A stretch of 64,000 bases of DNA from Canicola haemoglobinophilus (lineage in GTDB: Bacteria; Pseudomonadota; Gammaproteobacteria; Enterobacterales; Pasteurellaceae), in contig NZ_MUXZ01000016.1 of assembly GCF_002015075.1 (NCBI RefSeq), positions 1 through 64,000 on the forward strand. Reading direction: 5' to 3'. Positions 42,741 to 51,857 of the stretch are shown piece by piece. The position numbers were made by a program, and so were the translations under genes. How positions within the stretch are numbered: position 1 is the first letter of the stretch; every line of letters begins with the position of its first letter. The notes beneath the pieces are model-generated. The model was not told the origin of the DNA and made no database searches. It was given only the letters and a program-made list of their open reading frames with translations.

Positions 42741-42825
42741 TCTTAACTCCTGTGTTATTAGCGTATAATTTGTATAGTCGGAGAATGACAAAAAATCTTA
42801 CATTATTTTGTAAAGGAGAATGGTT

Positions 42826-43401
42826 GTGAATGAAATAAAATATATTTCTCAAGTAGATCTTGAAGAAATTCGCTTACAAATGGTTAAATTTTCTGTTTTG
42901 CAGTTAAAAGATATTGATTTAGCTGAAGATGTTGTGCAAGAGGCATTAGCAAGTGCTTTAAAGAATATTGACTCTTTTAGAGGAAAATCTGCGCTAAAAA
43001 CATGGATATTTGCAATTTTAAAAAACAAAATTATTGATCTAATTCATAGTCGTAGCCGAGTGATTAATGTTTCTGAAATTTGTGAAGAAGATGCTCCGAA
43101 TGCTTTTTTTAATGATAAAGGGCATTGGGATTTACATCATTTTGAGCCTAATGAATGGTCGGATATTCACAGTACTACCTACAAAGAAGAATTTTGGCTT
43201 ATTTTTGATGCCTGCTTAAATCGTTTACCTGCACTGCAAGCTCGTATTTTTATGATGCGTGAGCATTTGGAACTAGATAGTGAACAAATTTGTCAGGAAT
43301 GTGATATTTCCACGTCTAATTTACATGTGTTGCTATATCGAGCTCGGCTTCAGTTACAAGCATGTTTGTCAAAAAATTGGTTTGGAGGAAAAAATAAATG
43401 A
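42826..43401 (+). CDS. ECF-type RNA polymerase sigma factor
   Basis: 191 aa from a GTG at 42826, seven bases after AAAGGAG; the ATG at 42820 is only one base from that site and improbable. Region 2: LKDIDLAEDVVQEALASALKNID and WIFAILKNKIIDLIHSRSR. Region 4: LPALQARIFMMREHLELDSEQICQECDISTSNLHVLLYRAR. It belongs to the group that includes H. influenzae RpoE2, linked to hypochlorite stress. Divergent from msrPQ and overlapping a small zinc-binding gene (ATGA), it probably controls envelope oxidative repair. Confidence 0.85.
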   Translation: MNEIKYISQVDLEEIRLQMVKFSVLQLKDIDLAEDVVQEALASALKNIDSFRGKSALKTWIFAILKNKIIDLIHSRSRVINVSEICEEDAPNAFFNDKGHWDLHHFEPNEWSDIHSTTYKEEFWLIFDACLNRLPALQARIFMMREHLELDSEQICQECDISTSNLHVLLYRARLQLQACLSKNWFGGKNK

Positions 43402-43571
43402 AAAATTGTCAAGAAATTACCGAGCTTATCTCTTTGAATAATGAAAAAAAATTAGCTTTTAATCAACGCTGTGCTATTAGTATTCACTTATTATTTTGTC
43501 CTTATTGTCGAGCATTTAAGAAAAATGATCAGCAGATAAAGCGCTTAATGCAAGAGTTTAAAGAAAAATAG
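43398..43571 (+). CDS. Small zinc-finger anti-sigma factor-like protein
   Basis: 57 aa, overlapping the sigma gene by four bases. It begins MKNCQEITELISLNNEKKLA and contains HLLFCPYCRAF, giving the His-x3-Cys-x2-Cys pattern of ZAS anti-sigma factors, then a basic tail. It has no membrane segment. By position it should hold the sigma factor inactive until the zinc site is oxidised. Family assignment is based on motif plus context. Confidence 0.7.
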   Translation: MKNCQEITELISLNNEKKLAFNQRCAISIHLLFCPYCRAFKKNDQQIKRLMQEFKEK

Positions 43572-43603
43572 GATATATAGGTATATGTTACTGTATGTAC
43601 TCA

Positions 43604-44185
43604 CTATTTTTCTGTTAATGCTAAGTATTCCTCTAGTTGTTCAATTGCCTCAGAGCATCGCGCTTTACGCTGTTGGGTAATGGTCATTTGTTGGCTATAA
43701 ACTTGTTTTTCTTGTAATGATGTAGCTTGTGTGAAGCGATCTCTTTGTTGCTCCAACTTCGTATTTAATGCTTGTAAAGCCTCATAATATTTACTTAAAC
43801 GTTCTCTTGGTGGGAGTTTGTTTAATTCAATTCTTTGATTTTCTCGTTGTGCTTGTATAGATAGCGGATTTGTCTTGCTATGTTGAAATTGTTTTTTTTC
43901 TTGAGGTTTTATCCATTTTAATGCCTCTGAGAGAGCTTTACATTGCCCTGCTAATTTTGCACTGTAAAAGTCATATTTTTGTATATTGTTATCATCAATT
44001 TTTTCTAATTGAGATAGAGATTGCTGAATTTCTTTGAAATAAAATTCGACTGTCCCAAAGTCTTGGCTAAATAAAGTGCGGTCAAATTTAGCGTAAATTT
44101 TTTGCTTTTTGGGAATATGTGAATAATGAGAAAAAAAACTTTCGACTTGTTGCTTTAATTGAAGAATAAGAAGTGATTTTTGCAT
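43604..44185 (-). CDS. priC: Primosomal replication protein N'' (PriC)
   Basis: 193 aa, all-helical and rich in Gln, Lys and Glu. ILQLKQQVESFFSHY at the start, FDRTLFSQDFGTVEFYFKEI and LPPRERLSKYYEALQALN fit PriC, which helps reload DnaB at collapsed forks. Length slightly exceeds E. coli PriC (175). It stands between a hairpin and the convergent anti-sigma gene. Confidence 0.8.
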   Translation of the reverse strand: MQKSLLILQLKQQVESFFSHYSHIPKKQKIYAKFDRTLFSQDFGTVEFYFKEIQQSLSQLEKIDDNNIQKYDFYSAKLAGQCKALSEALKWIKPQEKKQFQHSKTNPLSIQAQRENQRIELNKLPPRERLSKYYEALQALNTKLEQQRDRFTQATSLQEKQVYSQQMTITQQRKARCSEAIEQLEEYLALTEK

Positions 44186-44196
44186 AAGTATAAAAT

Positions 44197-44217
44197 TTGG
44201 GTGCTATAAGCACCCAA
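44197..44217 (-). terminator. Hairpin between priC and the antiporter gene
   Basis: TTGGGTGCT (44197-44205) and AGCACCCAA (44209-44217) form a 9-bp stem. It follows priC's start and precedes the antiporter stop, so it terminates the antiporter transcript. Confidence 0.7.
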
Positions 44218-44225
44218 GGTCATGA

Positions 44226-45584
44226 TTAAAGGGTCATTGCGGCAATCCAGCCAAAAATAATGAGAGGAATATTATAGTGAATGAATGTTGGCACTACAGA
44301 ATCCCAAATATGATCGTGTTTACCGTCCATATTTAAACCAGATGTCGGTCCTAAGGTTGAGTCTGAAGCAGGTGAACCCGCATCGCCCAATGCAGCTGCG
44401 ACACCAATAATTGCAACAGTTGCCAATGGTGAGAAACCAAAGGAAATACATAGTGGAACATAGATCGATGTAATAATTGGTACTGTTGAGAAAGATGAGC
44501 CAATTCCCATGGTAATAAACAAGCCAACAAGTAACATAAGGAAGGCTGCTAAACCTTTATTATCAGTTCCTAAGCCTTGGCTGAAACTATCTACTAAAAC
44601 AGTTACACCACCTGTTGCTTTAATTACAGCAGCAAAACCAGAGGCGGCGATCATTACAAAGCCGATCATTGCCATTAATTTTAAGCCTTGTTGGAAAATA
44701 TCATTGCTTTCTTTTAGTTTAAAAATACCAAATACAGCAAAAATAACTAAGCCAATAAGACCAGCAATAATTGTTGAACTAGTGATAAGTTGTAATGCAA
44801 AAGTAAGTACAATAGCGACCGCACTTACAATTACATGGAAAGGTTTAATATTGGCGATATGTTGTTCGATCTCTTCAGTAGTCACATTTAAGCCAGTTGA
44901 AACATATTCACGAGGTTTACGATATGTAACAAAAACAGCTGTTAATAAACCGATAACCATCCCAATAACAGGGATTGCCATAGCCAAAGATACCTCTGCT
45001 ACACTGGTTTGTAAGCCTAACGCTTCCCCAGCCTGATTAATATTTTTTACCAGAACACTCTCAATAAAGATTTTACCGAACCCTACTGGTAATAGCATGT
45101 AAGTTGCCGTTAAACCAAATGTAAGTACGCAAGCAACAGCTCGGCGGTCAATTTTTAGTTTGTTAAAAATGGCTAGAAGCGGAGGAATAACAATTGGAAT
45201 AAATGCAATATGTACTGGTAATAAGTTTTGTGAAGAAATAGAGAACAATACTAATATGGCAAGAATAAAGTATTTAAATCCAGCCATTGAGCTACTTGTT
45301 GGCGATTTTCCTAAACGTTTAATTACTTTAAATGCAAGTAGATCGGTAATTCCTGATTTAGAGATAGCGATAGCAAATGCGCCTAAAATTGCATAATTCA
45401 TTGCAACTTCAGCACCACCACCTAAACCGCTTGTAAAAGTTTTGATCGTTTCATTAATGGTTAAGTCACTACATAAGCCTGCAACTAATGCTGAAATAAT
45501 TAATCCCATTACAACATTGATACGTATAAGGCTTAAGGCGAGTAACACAATAATGGAAATCACTACTGGGTTAGTTAATAACAT
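44226..45584 (-). CDS. Na+/H+ antiporter family protein (NhaC-like)
   Basis: 452 aa with about 12 membrane spans. It has the N-terminal NSS-like pattern IIVLLALSLIRINVVMGLIIS and TINETIKTFTSGLGGGAEVAMNYAILG, then IGVAAALGDAGSPASDSTLGPTSGLNMDGKHDHIWDSVVPTF near the C-terminus, a signature of this family. Bacterial members include Na+/H+ antiporters and amino acid transporters. The substrate cannot be settled from sequence. Confidence 0.8.
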   Translation of the reverse strand: MLLTNPVVISIIVLLALSLIRINVVMGLIISALVAGLCSDLTINETIKTFTSGLGGGAEVAMNYAILGAFAIAISKSGITDLLAFKVIKRLGKSPTSSSMAGFKYFILAILVLFSISSQNLLPVHIAFIPIVIPPLLAIFNKLKIDRRAVACVLTFGLTATYMLLPVGFGKIFIESVLVKNINQAGEALGLQTSVAEVSLAMAIPVIGMVIGLLTAVFVTYRKPREYVSTGLNVTTEEIEQHIANIKPFHVIVSAVAIVLTFALQLITSSTIIAGLIGLVIFAVFGIFKLKESNDIFQQGLKLMAMIGFVMIAASGFAAVIKATGGVTVLVDSFSQGLGTDNKGLAAFLMLLVGLFITMGIGSSFSTVPIITSIYVPLCISFGFSPLATVAIIGVAAALGDAGSPASDSTLGPTSGLNMDGKHDHIWDSVVPTFIHYNIPLIIFGWIAAMTL

Positions 45585-45776
45585 TGTGTTTATCCTTAAT
45601 TTTTGTGAGAAAGTTTTTAATTTACTCGAAAAAATCCCATATTAAAAGGAAAAATTAATATAAATTTCTTTCTAAAATTAAAAAAGTAGGAAAATTTGTA
45701 TTTTTATAAAAATGGCTGTGCTTAAATCAATAGTATTCGTTAGAATTGTTAAAATTTTTCTCTTATAAGATTAACT

Positions 45777-46364
45777 ATGACAAAAGAAATAGAGATACAC
45801 CCTTTCCCTGCTATTTTGCCTCCCGATGCTAAAGTTATGATGATGGGAAGTTTTCCACCTAAAGATGAAAAACGCTGTATGCAATTTCATTATCCTAATT
45901 TCCAAAATGATATGTGGCGTATTTATGGAAAAGTCTTTTTTAATAATGCTGAGCATTTCCAAGTGACTGGAGAAAAACGATTTGATGCTGAAAAGATCCA
46001 ACAGTTCCTTTTTGAGAAAGGAATAGCCTTGTGCCCAACAGTTAAACGTGCAATTCGTGAACAAAATAATGCAGCTGATAAGTTCTTAACGATCATTGAG
46101 GCGGTTAACTTGACAGAGGTTTTACCTTTAGTTCCTGATTGTCGTTGGATATTTACAACAGGTGGAAAAGCAACAGAGATTTTGTTGAGCTTATTAGATA
46201 CCCAAATTAAATTACCTAAAACAAATGAATTTATCCCTTTTGAATATTCTGAACGATCCTTAAATTTATATCGTTTGCCTTCTACATCAAGGGCATACCC
46301 TCTAAGCTTTGAAAACAAAGTAAATTCATACCGCACTTTTTTTGAATTAGCTGGATTGATTTGA
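45777..46364 (+). CDS. Uracil-DNA glycosylase superfamily protein
   Basis: 195 aa. It opens with VMMMGSFPPKDEKRCMQFHYPNFQNDMW, matching the catalytic-loop position of UDG-fold enzymes, and continues with GIALCPTVKRAIREQ and IFTTGGKA. It ends with LPSTSRAYPLSFENK, the His-Pro-Ser-like loop lacking His. It may act on mismatched or damaged bases; activity is unproven because the usual catalytic residues are altered. Divergent from the antiporter gene. Confidence 0.7.
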   Translation: MTKEIEIHPFPAILPPDAKVMMMGSFPPKDEKRCMQFHYPNFQNDMWRIYGKVFFNNAEHFQVTGEKRFDAEKIQQFLFEKGIALCPTVKRAIREQNNAADKFLTIIEAVNLTEVLPLVPDCRWIFTTGGKATEILLSLLDTQIKLPKTNEFIPFEYSERSLNLYRLPSTSRAYPLSFENKVNSYRTFFELAGLI

Positions 46365-46370
46365 ATTGAT

Positions 46371-46401
46371 AAAAAATAAGGCGAGAAGTTATCTCGCCTT
46401 A
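46371..46401 (-). terminator. fumC terminator
   Basis: TAAGGCGAGA, loop AGTTA, TCTCGCCTTA, then six T on the minus strand, 22 bases after the fumC stop. Confidence 0.9.
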
Positions 46402-46422
46402 ATTAGATATTTGATGATGAAA

Positions 46423-47817
46423 CTATTTTAAGCTACCAACCATATCTTCTGGGCGTACCCATTCATCGAATTGTTCTGCAGTCACAAGTCCAAGATTGAT
46501 TGCTTCTTCTTTTAAAGTTGTGCCATTTTTATGTGCAGTTTTTGCAATTTTAGCGGCATTTTCATAACCGATATGAGTATTAAGTGCGGTCACTAACATG
46601 AGAGATTGATCCAATTGCTGCTTAATACGTGGATAGTTTGGCTCAATACCAACTGCACAATGCTCATCAAAGGATACGCAAGCATCACCTAATAATTGTG
46701 CTGATTGTAAGAAGTTATATGCCATTACTGGTTTATACACATTTAATTGGAAATGCCCTTGTGTGCCAGCAAAAGAAATAGTCACATCATTACCTAGCAC
46801 TTGTGCACAAACCATGGTCATTGCTTCACATTGTGTTGGGTTCACTTTACCCGGCATAATTGATGAACCTGGCTCATTTTCAGGAATGAGAATTTCACCG
46901 ATACCAGAGCGAGGCCCTGATGCTAATAAACGAACATCGTTGGCAATTTTGTAAAGAGAAACGGCTAATTGTTTTAATGCCCCATGAGTCTCAACAATAG
47001 CATCATGAGTCGCAAGTGCTTCAAATTTGTTTTGTGCAGTAACAAAAGGTAAGCCTGTAAATTTCGCAATATATTCTGCCACTTTGACATCATAGCCTTT
47101 TGGTGTATTTAAGCCTGTGCCAACTGCAGTACCGCCTAAAGCAAGTTCACGTAAATGTGGAAGGGTGTTTTCTAATGCTTTGATACCAAAAGCAAGTTGT
47201 GCGGCATAAGCAGAGAATTCTTGGCCTAAAGTTAATGGTGTTGCATCCATTAAGTGAGTACGACCAATTTTAACTACATCTTTAAAGGCGTCTGCTTTTT
47301 CTGCTAAGGTTTTTTGTAAACGTTTTACACAAGGTAACGTATGCTCAACGACTTTTTTATAAGCAGCAATATGCATTGCAGTAGGGTAGGTATCATTTGA
47401 AGATTGTGATTTATTGACATCATCATTTGGGTGAATAACCGATTTTTCCCCTAATTTTCCGCCTTGGATAACATGAGCACGATTAGCTACCACTTCATTG
47501 ACGTTCATATTGGATTGCGTACCAGAACCGGTCTGCCAAATGACAAGAGGGAATTGATCATCAAGTTTATTGGCTAGAATTTCATCACAGGCTTGAGCAA
47601 TTAAATCACGTTTTTCTGCGTTTAACACACCTAAATCATGGTTTGCGTAAGCTGCAGCTTTTTTCAAATAACCAAAGGCTTCGATAATTTCTTTTGGCAT
47701 TGATGCTTCAGGACCAATTTTGAAATTATTGCGAGAACGTTCAGTTTGTGCAGCCCAATATTTATCTGCTGGAACTTGAACTTCGCCCATAGTGTCTTTT
47801 TCAATACGAAATGCCAT
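46423..47817 (-). CDS. fumC: Fumarase C (class II fumarate hydratase)
   Basis: 464 aa. Signature loop GSSIMPGKVNPTQCEA is intact, with GSGTQSNMNVNEV, HPNDDVNKSQSSNDTYP and the catalytic His in GRTHLMDATPLTLGQE. It interconverts fumarate and malate, supplying fumarate to the frd-encoded reductase upstream in the reductive branch. The promoter region carries a CRP-like site. Confidence 0.97.
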   Translation of the reverse strand: MAFRIEKDTMGEVQVPADKYWAAQTERSRNNFKIGPEASMPKEIIEAFGYLKKAAAYANHDLGVLNAEKRDLIAQACDEILANKLDDQFPLVIWQTGSGTQSNMNVNEVVANRAHVIQGGKLGEKSVIHPNDDVNKSQSSNDTYPTAMHIAAYKKVVEHTLPCVKRLQKTLAEKADAFKDVVKIGRTHLMDATPLTLGQEFSAYAAQLAFGIKALENTLPHLRELALGGTAVGTGLNTPKGYDVKVAEYIAKFTGLPFVTAQNKFEALATHDAIVETHGALKQLAVSLYKIANDVRLLASGPRSGIGEILIPENEPGSSIMPGKVNPTQCEAMTMVCAQVLGNDVTISFAGTQGHFQLNVYKPVMAYNFLQSAQLLGDACVSFDEHCAVGIEPNYPRIKQQLDQSLMLVTALNTHIGYENAAKIAKTAHKNGTTLKEEAINLGLVTAEQFDEWVRPEDMVGSLK

Positions 47818-47913
47818 TTTGTACCTCTTTATTAAAGTGAATTTAAAATTGGCAAGGATTTTAACACTTTAGTGGTATGCAGAAAACTAGATGAATAAGT
47901 AAAATCTTTGTTT

Positions 47914-47929
47914 TGTGATTTAGATCATA
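47914..47929. promoter_or_regulatory. CRP-like site upstream of fumC
   Basis: TGTGA-TTTAGA-TCATA: the same core word as the nagB site, with a weaker right half, about 100 bases ahead of fumC. Confidence 0.6.
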
Positions 47930-48130
47930 AATCTAAAATATTTAGTATTTTAAGCAAGAAAACTTATTTGATTTTAGCTATTTATATTAATTTAGTTTAA
48001 TAAAATCAATATGTTAATTTTAATGCATGTAGTGGTGAAGATTGTTTGTAGAAATAATCAATCGTGATATAGCGTTAGTAAAATCTAATTCCAAAAATAT
48101 TTTGTTTTATTTAGAAAAGAGAATTGATTG

Positions 48131-48177
48131 AAAAAACTAAGAGCTGAATTTGATATAGATATTCAAAATCAGCCCTT
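48131..48177 (-). terminator. frd operon terminator
   Basis: AAGAGCTGA and TCAGCCCTT pair (one G-T), with six T on the minus strand, shortly after frdD. The remaining 390-base gap to fumC contains only the CRP-like site. Confidence 0.65.
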
Positions 48178-48207
48178 ATTTTAGTTTAGCTTCTTAACGC
48201 TAGTGGA

Positions 48208-48555
48208 TTAAATATTCAGTACCGCGATTACGGCTAAAACAGAGTAAAGCACTGATAACCCGTAGAAGATAATTCCACCTGCTGGAATATGAAGTTTAAA
48301 ATCATGTGCTCCATGGTGAATTCTGTGCATTGCTCCCCAGACTGGGAAAATTAACACAACTAATAATATTAATTTACCTAGCCAAGAACTTGCAAAAGCA
48401 AGAATGTTGTCTGCACCATGTTCGATTAATCCAAAAGGTAGTAATAAACCTAGGATAAAAATCAAAATAGGGAAGACGATCGCGCTAACCGTAGTACCAG
48501 CACCGAACAATAACCATACAACAGGCTCATTAGAACGTTTTGGGGCTTCTTTCAT
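48208..48555 (-). CDS. frdD: Fumarate reductase membrane anchor subunit D
   Basis: 115 aa, three membrane helices (WLLFGAGTTVSAIVFPILIFIL; LGKLILLVVLIFPVWGAMHRIHHGAHDF; IFYGLSVLYSVLAVIAVL). The HRIHHGAHD region matches FrdD. With FrdC it anchors the enzyme and binds menaquinol. Last gene of the operon. Confidence 0.96.
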   Translation of the reverse strand: MKEAPKRSNEPVVWLLFGAGTTVSAIVFPILIFILGLLLPFGLIEHGADNILAFASSWLGKLILLVVLIFPVWGAMHRIHHGAHDFKLHIPAGGIIFYGLSVLYSVLAVIAVLNI

Positions 48556-48565
48556 CTTAATCTCC

Positions 48566-48967
48566 CTATTTCCAGTAAATTAGAACTAAAGTAAGAATGC
48601 TTACTACCGCAGTAACAGCCCACATACCAATAGTAATTACATTCGGATTTAGTTTTTCATTTTTGTATACAATATTGAGCACTTTTGGTGTCATAAAGAA
48701 ATATGTCACGGTATTTAAAAGTGCGGCTGCTAAAGCGATAATATTTAGAATAATCACAATCGGATTTTGTAAGAAAGGAATAAAATCCAATTGTAATCCA
48801 TCTTTTTGACCTAGGCAGATTACGCCATAAAGCAATACTAAGCTAAACCATAGGGATGGGATTGCTGTTGCTTCACGCACAATATAAAGTTTGTAAAAAT
48901 CTAACTTTTTCCACCAAGTTGGAGTCATTTCACGTACATATTTTTTACGTTTACTTGCTGTTGTCAT
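48566..48967 (-). CDS. frdC: Fumarate reductase membrane anchor subunit C
   Basis: 133 aa with three helices. The start TSKRKKYVREMTPTWWKKLDFY and FYKLYIVREATAIPSLWFS contain the conserved Glu/Trp positions near the quinone sites. Ten-base gaps on both sides fit a coupled operon. Confidence 0.96.
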   Translation of the reverse strand: MTTASKRKKYVREMTPTWWKKLDFYKLYIVREATAIPSLWFSLVLLYGVICLGQKDGLQLDFIPFLQNPIVIILNIIALAAALLNTVTYFFMTPKVLNIVYKNEKLNPNVITIGMWAVTAVVSILTLVLIYWK

Positions 48968-48977
48968 TTTACTCTCC

Positions 48978-49748
48978 TTACTTCTGTGGTTTTAACATTG
49001 CAATGACGAAATCTTTTGCACTTTCGACTTTACCTTGGTTGACACCTGACGCAGGATCAACATGTTTCGGGCAAACCTCGGAACAATAACCTACGAATGT
49101 ACAGCTCCACACACCATTTTTACCATTAAGAATTTTCATCCGCTCAGCTTTACCATGGTCGCGGTTATCAAGGTTATAACGGTGAGCTAATGTTAATGCT
49201 GCTGGACCAACGAATTCAGGGTTTAAACCGAATTGTGGGCAAGCTGCATAGCATAAACCACAGTTAATACACATTGAGAACTGACGATATTTCTCTAATT
49301 GAGCTGGTGTTTGTTTAGTACGGCTTTTCGCTAATTCTGATGATGGATGTGGTTTGCCATCTAATTCAGGGGCTTTATTGCCGATAATATAAGGTTTGAT
49401 ACTTTCCAGACTTTCAATGAAGTGGCTTAGATCAACCACTAAATCACGCTCGATTGGGAAGTTTGCAAGTGGTTCAATACGCATATGACCGCTGTAATCA
49501 CGTAAGAATGTTTTACAAGCAAGTTTTGGTTTACCATTAACCATCATACCGCAAGAACCGCAGATTGCCATACGGCAAGACCAACGATAAGAAAGTTCAG
49601 GTTCAAGTTGATCTTTGATATAACCTAATGCATCTAATAGAGATGTTTGGCTATCGTAAGGCACTTGGTAAGTACGTAAGTATGGCTCTTTATCTGCTTC
49701 TGGATTATAACGCAATACTTCAACATTCATTATTGCTTGATTAGCCAT
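48978..49748 (-). CDS. frdB: Fumarate reductase iron-sulphur subunit
   Basis: 256 aa from the ATG at 49748; a longer frame from 49808 reads back into frdA. The [2Fe-2S] ligands are in SCRMAICGSCGMMVNGKPKLAC; the 4Fe/3Fe ligands are in CINCGLCYAACP and CTFVGYCSEVCPKHVDP. It wires FAD in FrdA to menaquinol. The start overlaps the frdA stop by eight bases. Confidence 0.97.
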   Translation of the reverse strand: MANQAIMNVEVLRYNPEADKEPYLRTYQVPYDSQTSLLDALGYIKDQLEPELSYRWSCRMAICGSCGMMVNGKPKLACKTFLRDYSGHMRIEPLANFPIERDLVVDLSHFIESLESIKPYIIGNKAPELDGKPHPSSELAKSRTKQTPAQLEKYRQFSMCINCGLCYAACPQFGLNPEFVGPAALTLAHRYNLDNRDHGKAERMKILNGKNGVWSCTFVGYCSEVCPKHVDPASGVNQGKVESAKDFVIAMLKPQK

Positions 49749-51540
49749 TTGCTTGCTCCTTAGCTTTTGCAGCCGCTTCTTGTGCTTCTGCTTCCGCACC
49801 GTAAACACGTTTTGCTGGTTGAGATTTAGTGATTTTCACATCACTATATTCGATACGAGGTGCGCCATCAGCATTGTAATATGCCAATGTATGTTTTAAG
49901 TAATTCACATCATCACGCTCTGTATAGTCTAAACGTTGGTGTGCACCACGAGATTCTTTACGCTCAATCGCAGAGTTTGCAATAGATTGAGCAACGTCAA
50001 GGATATAACCTAATTCAACGGTGTAAAGAACGTTTGTATTAAATACACTTGAACGATCTGCAATACGGATACGTTTATAACGTTCTTTCAATTCCGCAAT
50101 TTTATCCACGGTTTGTTGCATACTTTCTTGTGTACGATAGATACCGCAACCTTCTTCCATTGAGTCGCCCATTTCATCACGAATTTGTGACCAAGATTCA
50201 GTTCCTTCTTGGTTATACAAATCTTCTAAACGGCGAATAACGTCTTGAGCTTGAGCATCGACCGCACTTTGATTTGCTGGTTGAGCTTCAACTGCACGTT
50301 GTGCTGCATATTCACCAGCAACACGACCAAGAACAACTAATTCAGCTAATGAGTTAGAGCCTAAGCGGTTTGCTCCATGTAAACCAGAAGAAGCACATTC
50401 ACCAACTGCGAATAAGCCTTTAATGCGAGTTTCGCTATTGAAGTCAACTTCGATACCACCCATTGTGTAGTGAACTACTGGGCGAACAGGAATTGGTGCT
50501 TTAGCTGGATCTACACCTTCGTATGCACTTGCTAATTCACAGATAAATGGTAAGCGCTCATGTAAATATTTTTCACCTAAATGACGTAAATCAAGATGAA
50601 CAACATCAACACCTTTTTCAGTTTTTAGCGTGTTACCTTTGCGCCATTCTTGCCAGAATGCTTGTGATACTTTGTCACGAGGACCTAATTCCATATATTT
50701 GTTTTCAGGTTTACCGATTGGCGTTTCAGGTCCTAGACCATAATCTTGTAAATAACGATAACCGTCTTTATTCACTAAGATACCGCCTTCACCACGGCAA
50801 CCTTCGGTCATTAAGATACCTGTATTTGGTAAGCCTGTTGGGTGATACTGAACAAATTCCATATCACGAAGTGGAACGCCATGACGATAAGCCATGGATA
50901 AGCCATCACCAGTTACAATACCACCATTGGTATTGAAACGGAATGCACGACAACCACCACCAGTTGCAATGACTACCGCATTAGCATTAATTTGAACAAG
51001 TGTACCTTCCATCATGTTCATGGCTACCATACCACGAGCATGGCCATCATCAACAAGAATATCTAATACAAAATGTTCATCAAAACGTTGAATTTGTGGA
51101 TATTGAATAGATGTTTGGAATAAAGTGTGTAATAAATGGAAACCAGTTTTATCTGCAGCGAACCAAGTACGTTCAATTTTCATCCCACCAAAACGGCGAA
51201 CGTTTACATCACCATCTGCTTTTCGGCTCCAAGGACAACCCCAACGCTCTAATTGAGTCATTTCCACTGGAGAATGTTGAACAAAGTATTCTACAACGTC
51301 TTGTTCACATAACCAGTCGCCACCAGCAACAGTATCATGGAAGTGTTTATCATAAGAATCTTCTTCTTTAATTACAGCCGCTGCACCACCTTCTGCCGCA
51401 ACAGTATGGCTACGCATCGGATATACTTTTGATACCAAAGCAATTTTTAAATTTGGGTTTGCTTCCGCTGCTGCAATAGCTGCACGTAAACCGCCGCCTC
51501 CTGCACCAACAATTGCAATATCGACATTAACAGTTTGCAC
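49741..51540 (-). CDS. frdA: Fumarate reductase flavoprotein subunit
   Basis: 599 aa. It has the FAD-binding VGAGGGGLRAAIAAAEA, His45 in SHTVAAEGG for covalent FAD and LDLRHLGEKYLHERLP with the catalytic Arg. It reduces fumarate as terminal electron acceptor in anaerobic growth. AATATCG and GGAGGAATA precede the ATG. The C-terminal tail is Ala/Lys/Glu-rich (EAEAQEAAAKAKEQ). epmA lies divergently upstream, as in E. coli. Confidence 0.97.
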   Translation of the reverse strand: MQTVNVDIAIVGAGGGGLRAAIAAAEANPNLKIALVSKVYPMRSHTVAAEGGAAAVIKEEDSYDKHFHDTVAGGDWLCEQDVVEYFVQHSPVEMTQLERWGCPWSRKADGDVNVRRFGGMKIERTWFAADKTGFHLLHTLFQTSIQYPQIQRFDEHFVLDILVDDGHARGMVAMNMMEGTLVQINANAVVIATGGGCRAFRFNTNGGIVTGDGLSMAYRHGVPLRDMEFVQYHPTGLPNTGILMTEGCRGEGGILVNKDGYRYLQDYGLGPETPIGKPENKYMELGPRDKVSQAFWQEWRKGNTLKTEKGVDVVHLDLRHLGEKYLHERLPFICELASAYEGVDPAKAPIPVRPVVHYTMGGIEVDFNSETRIKGLFAVGECASSGLHGANRLGSNSLAELVVLGRVAGEYAAQRAVEAQPANQSAVDAQAQDVIRRLEDLYNQEGTESWSQIRDEMGDSMEEGCGIYRTQESMQQTVDKIAELKERYKRIRIADRSSVFNTNVLYTVELGYILDVAQSIANSAIERKESRGAHQRLDYTERDDVNYLKHTLAYYNADGAPRIEYSDVKITKSQPAKRVYGAEAEAQEAAAKAKEQANG

Positions 51541-51857
51541 GATATTCCTCCAATAATAGATAATAGTAAAAATTAAATCCCTAGTGGGAAATCATAAAAG
51601 CTGTGTTATTCTGCCATTATTTTAAAAGAGATATAACTCTTTTTTATTAATTTTCACTAGAAAATCTTAATTTCGTGATCTAACTCAAAACTATATTTCA
51701 GATAAATAATAAATGTTCTCATTAAGCTATAAATAGATGATAAGCAATATCATTTATTGAGAAAAATTATATAGTTATCATTAGAAAATTTGATTTTTCG
51801 CATTATTATTTTTTCAGGTAGAATAGTTCATAAACTTTATTTATGAAGGATTTTATT
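51541..51857. promoter_or_regulatory. frdA-epmA divergent promoter region
   Basis: About 300 AT-rich bases. An inverted repeat ATGATA-AGCAA-TATCAT lies at 51737-51753 and a half CRP-like site at about 51675 (CGTGATCTAACTCA). No FNR box with correct spacing is visible, although frd operons usually have one. No RNA gene or repeat seen. Confidence 0.35.

Noticed and set aside
42741..42791. N-terminal extension of MsrP from 42791
   Set aside because: It would precede a normal Tat signal and would use up most of the short divergent promoter region; AGGAG supports 42740.
51734..51753. Possible FNR site for frdA
   Set aside because: The dyad ATGATA-AGCAA-TATCAT lacks the TTGAT-N4-ATCAA spacing; left as an unassigned inverted repeat.
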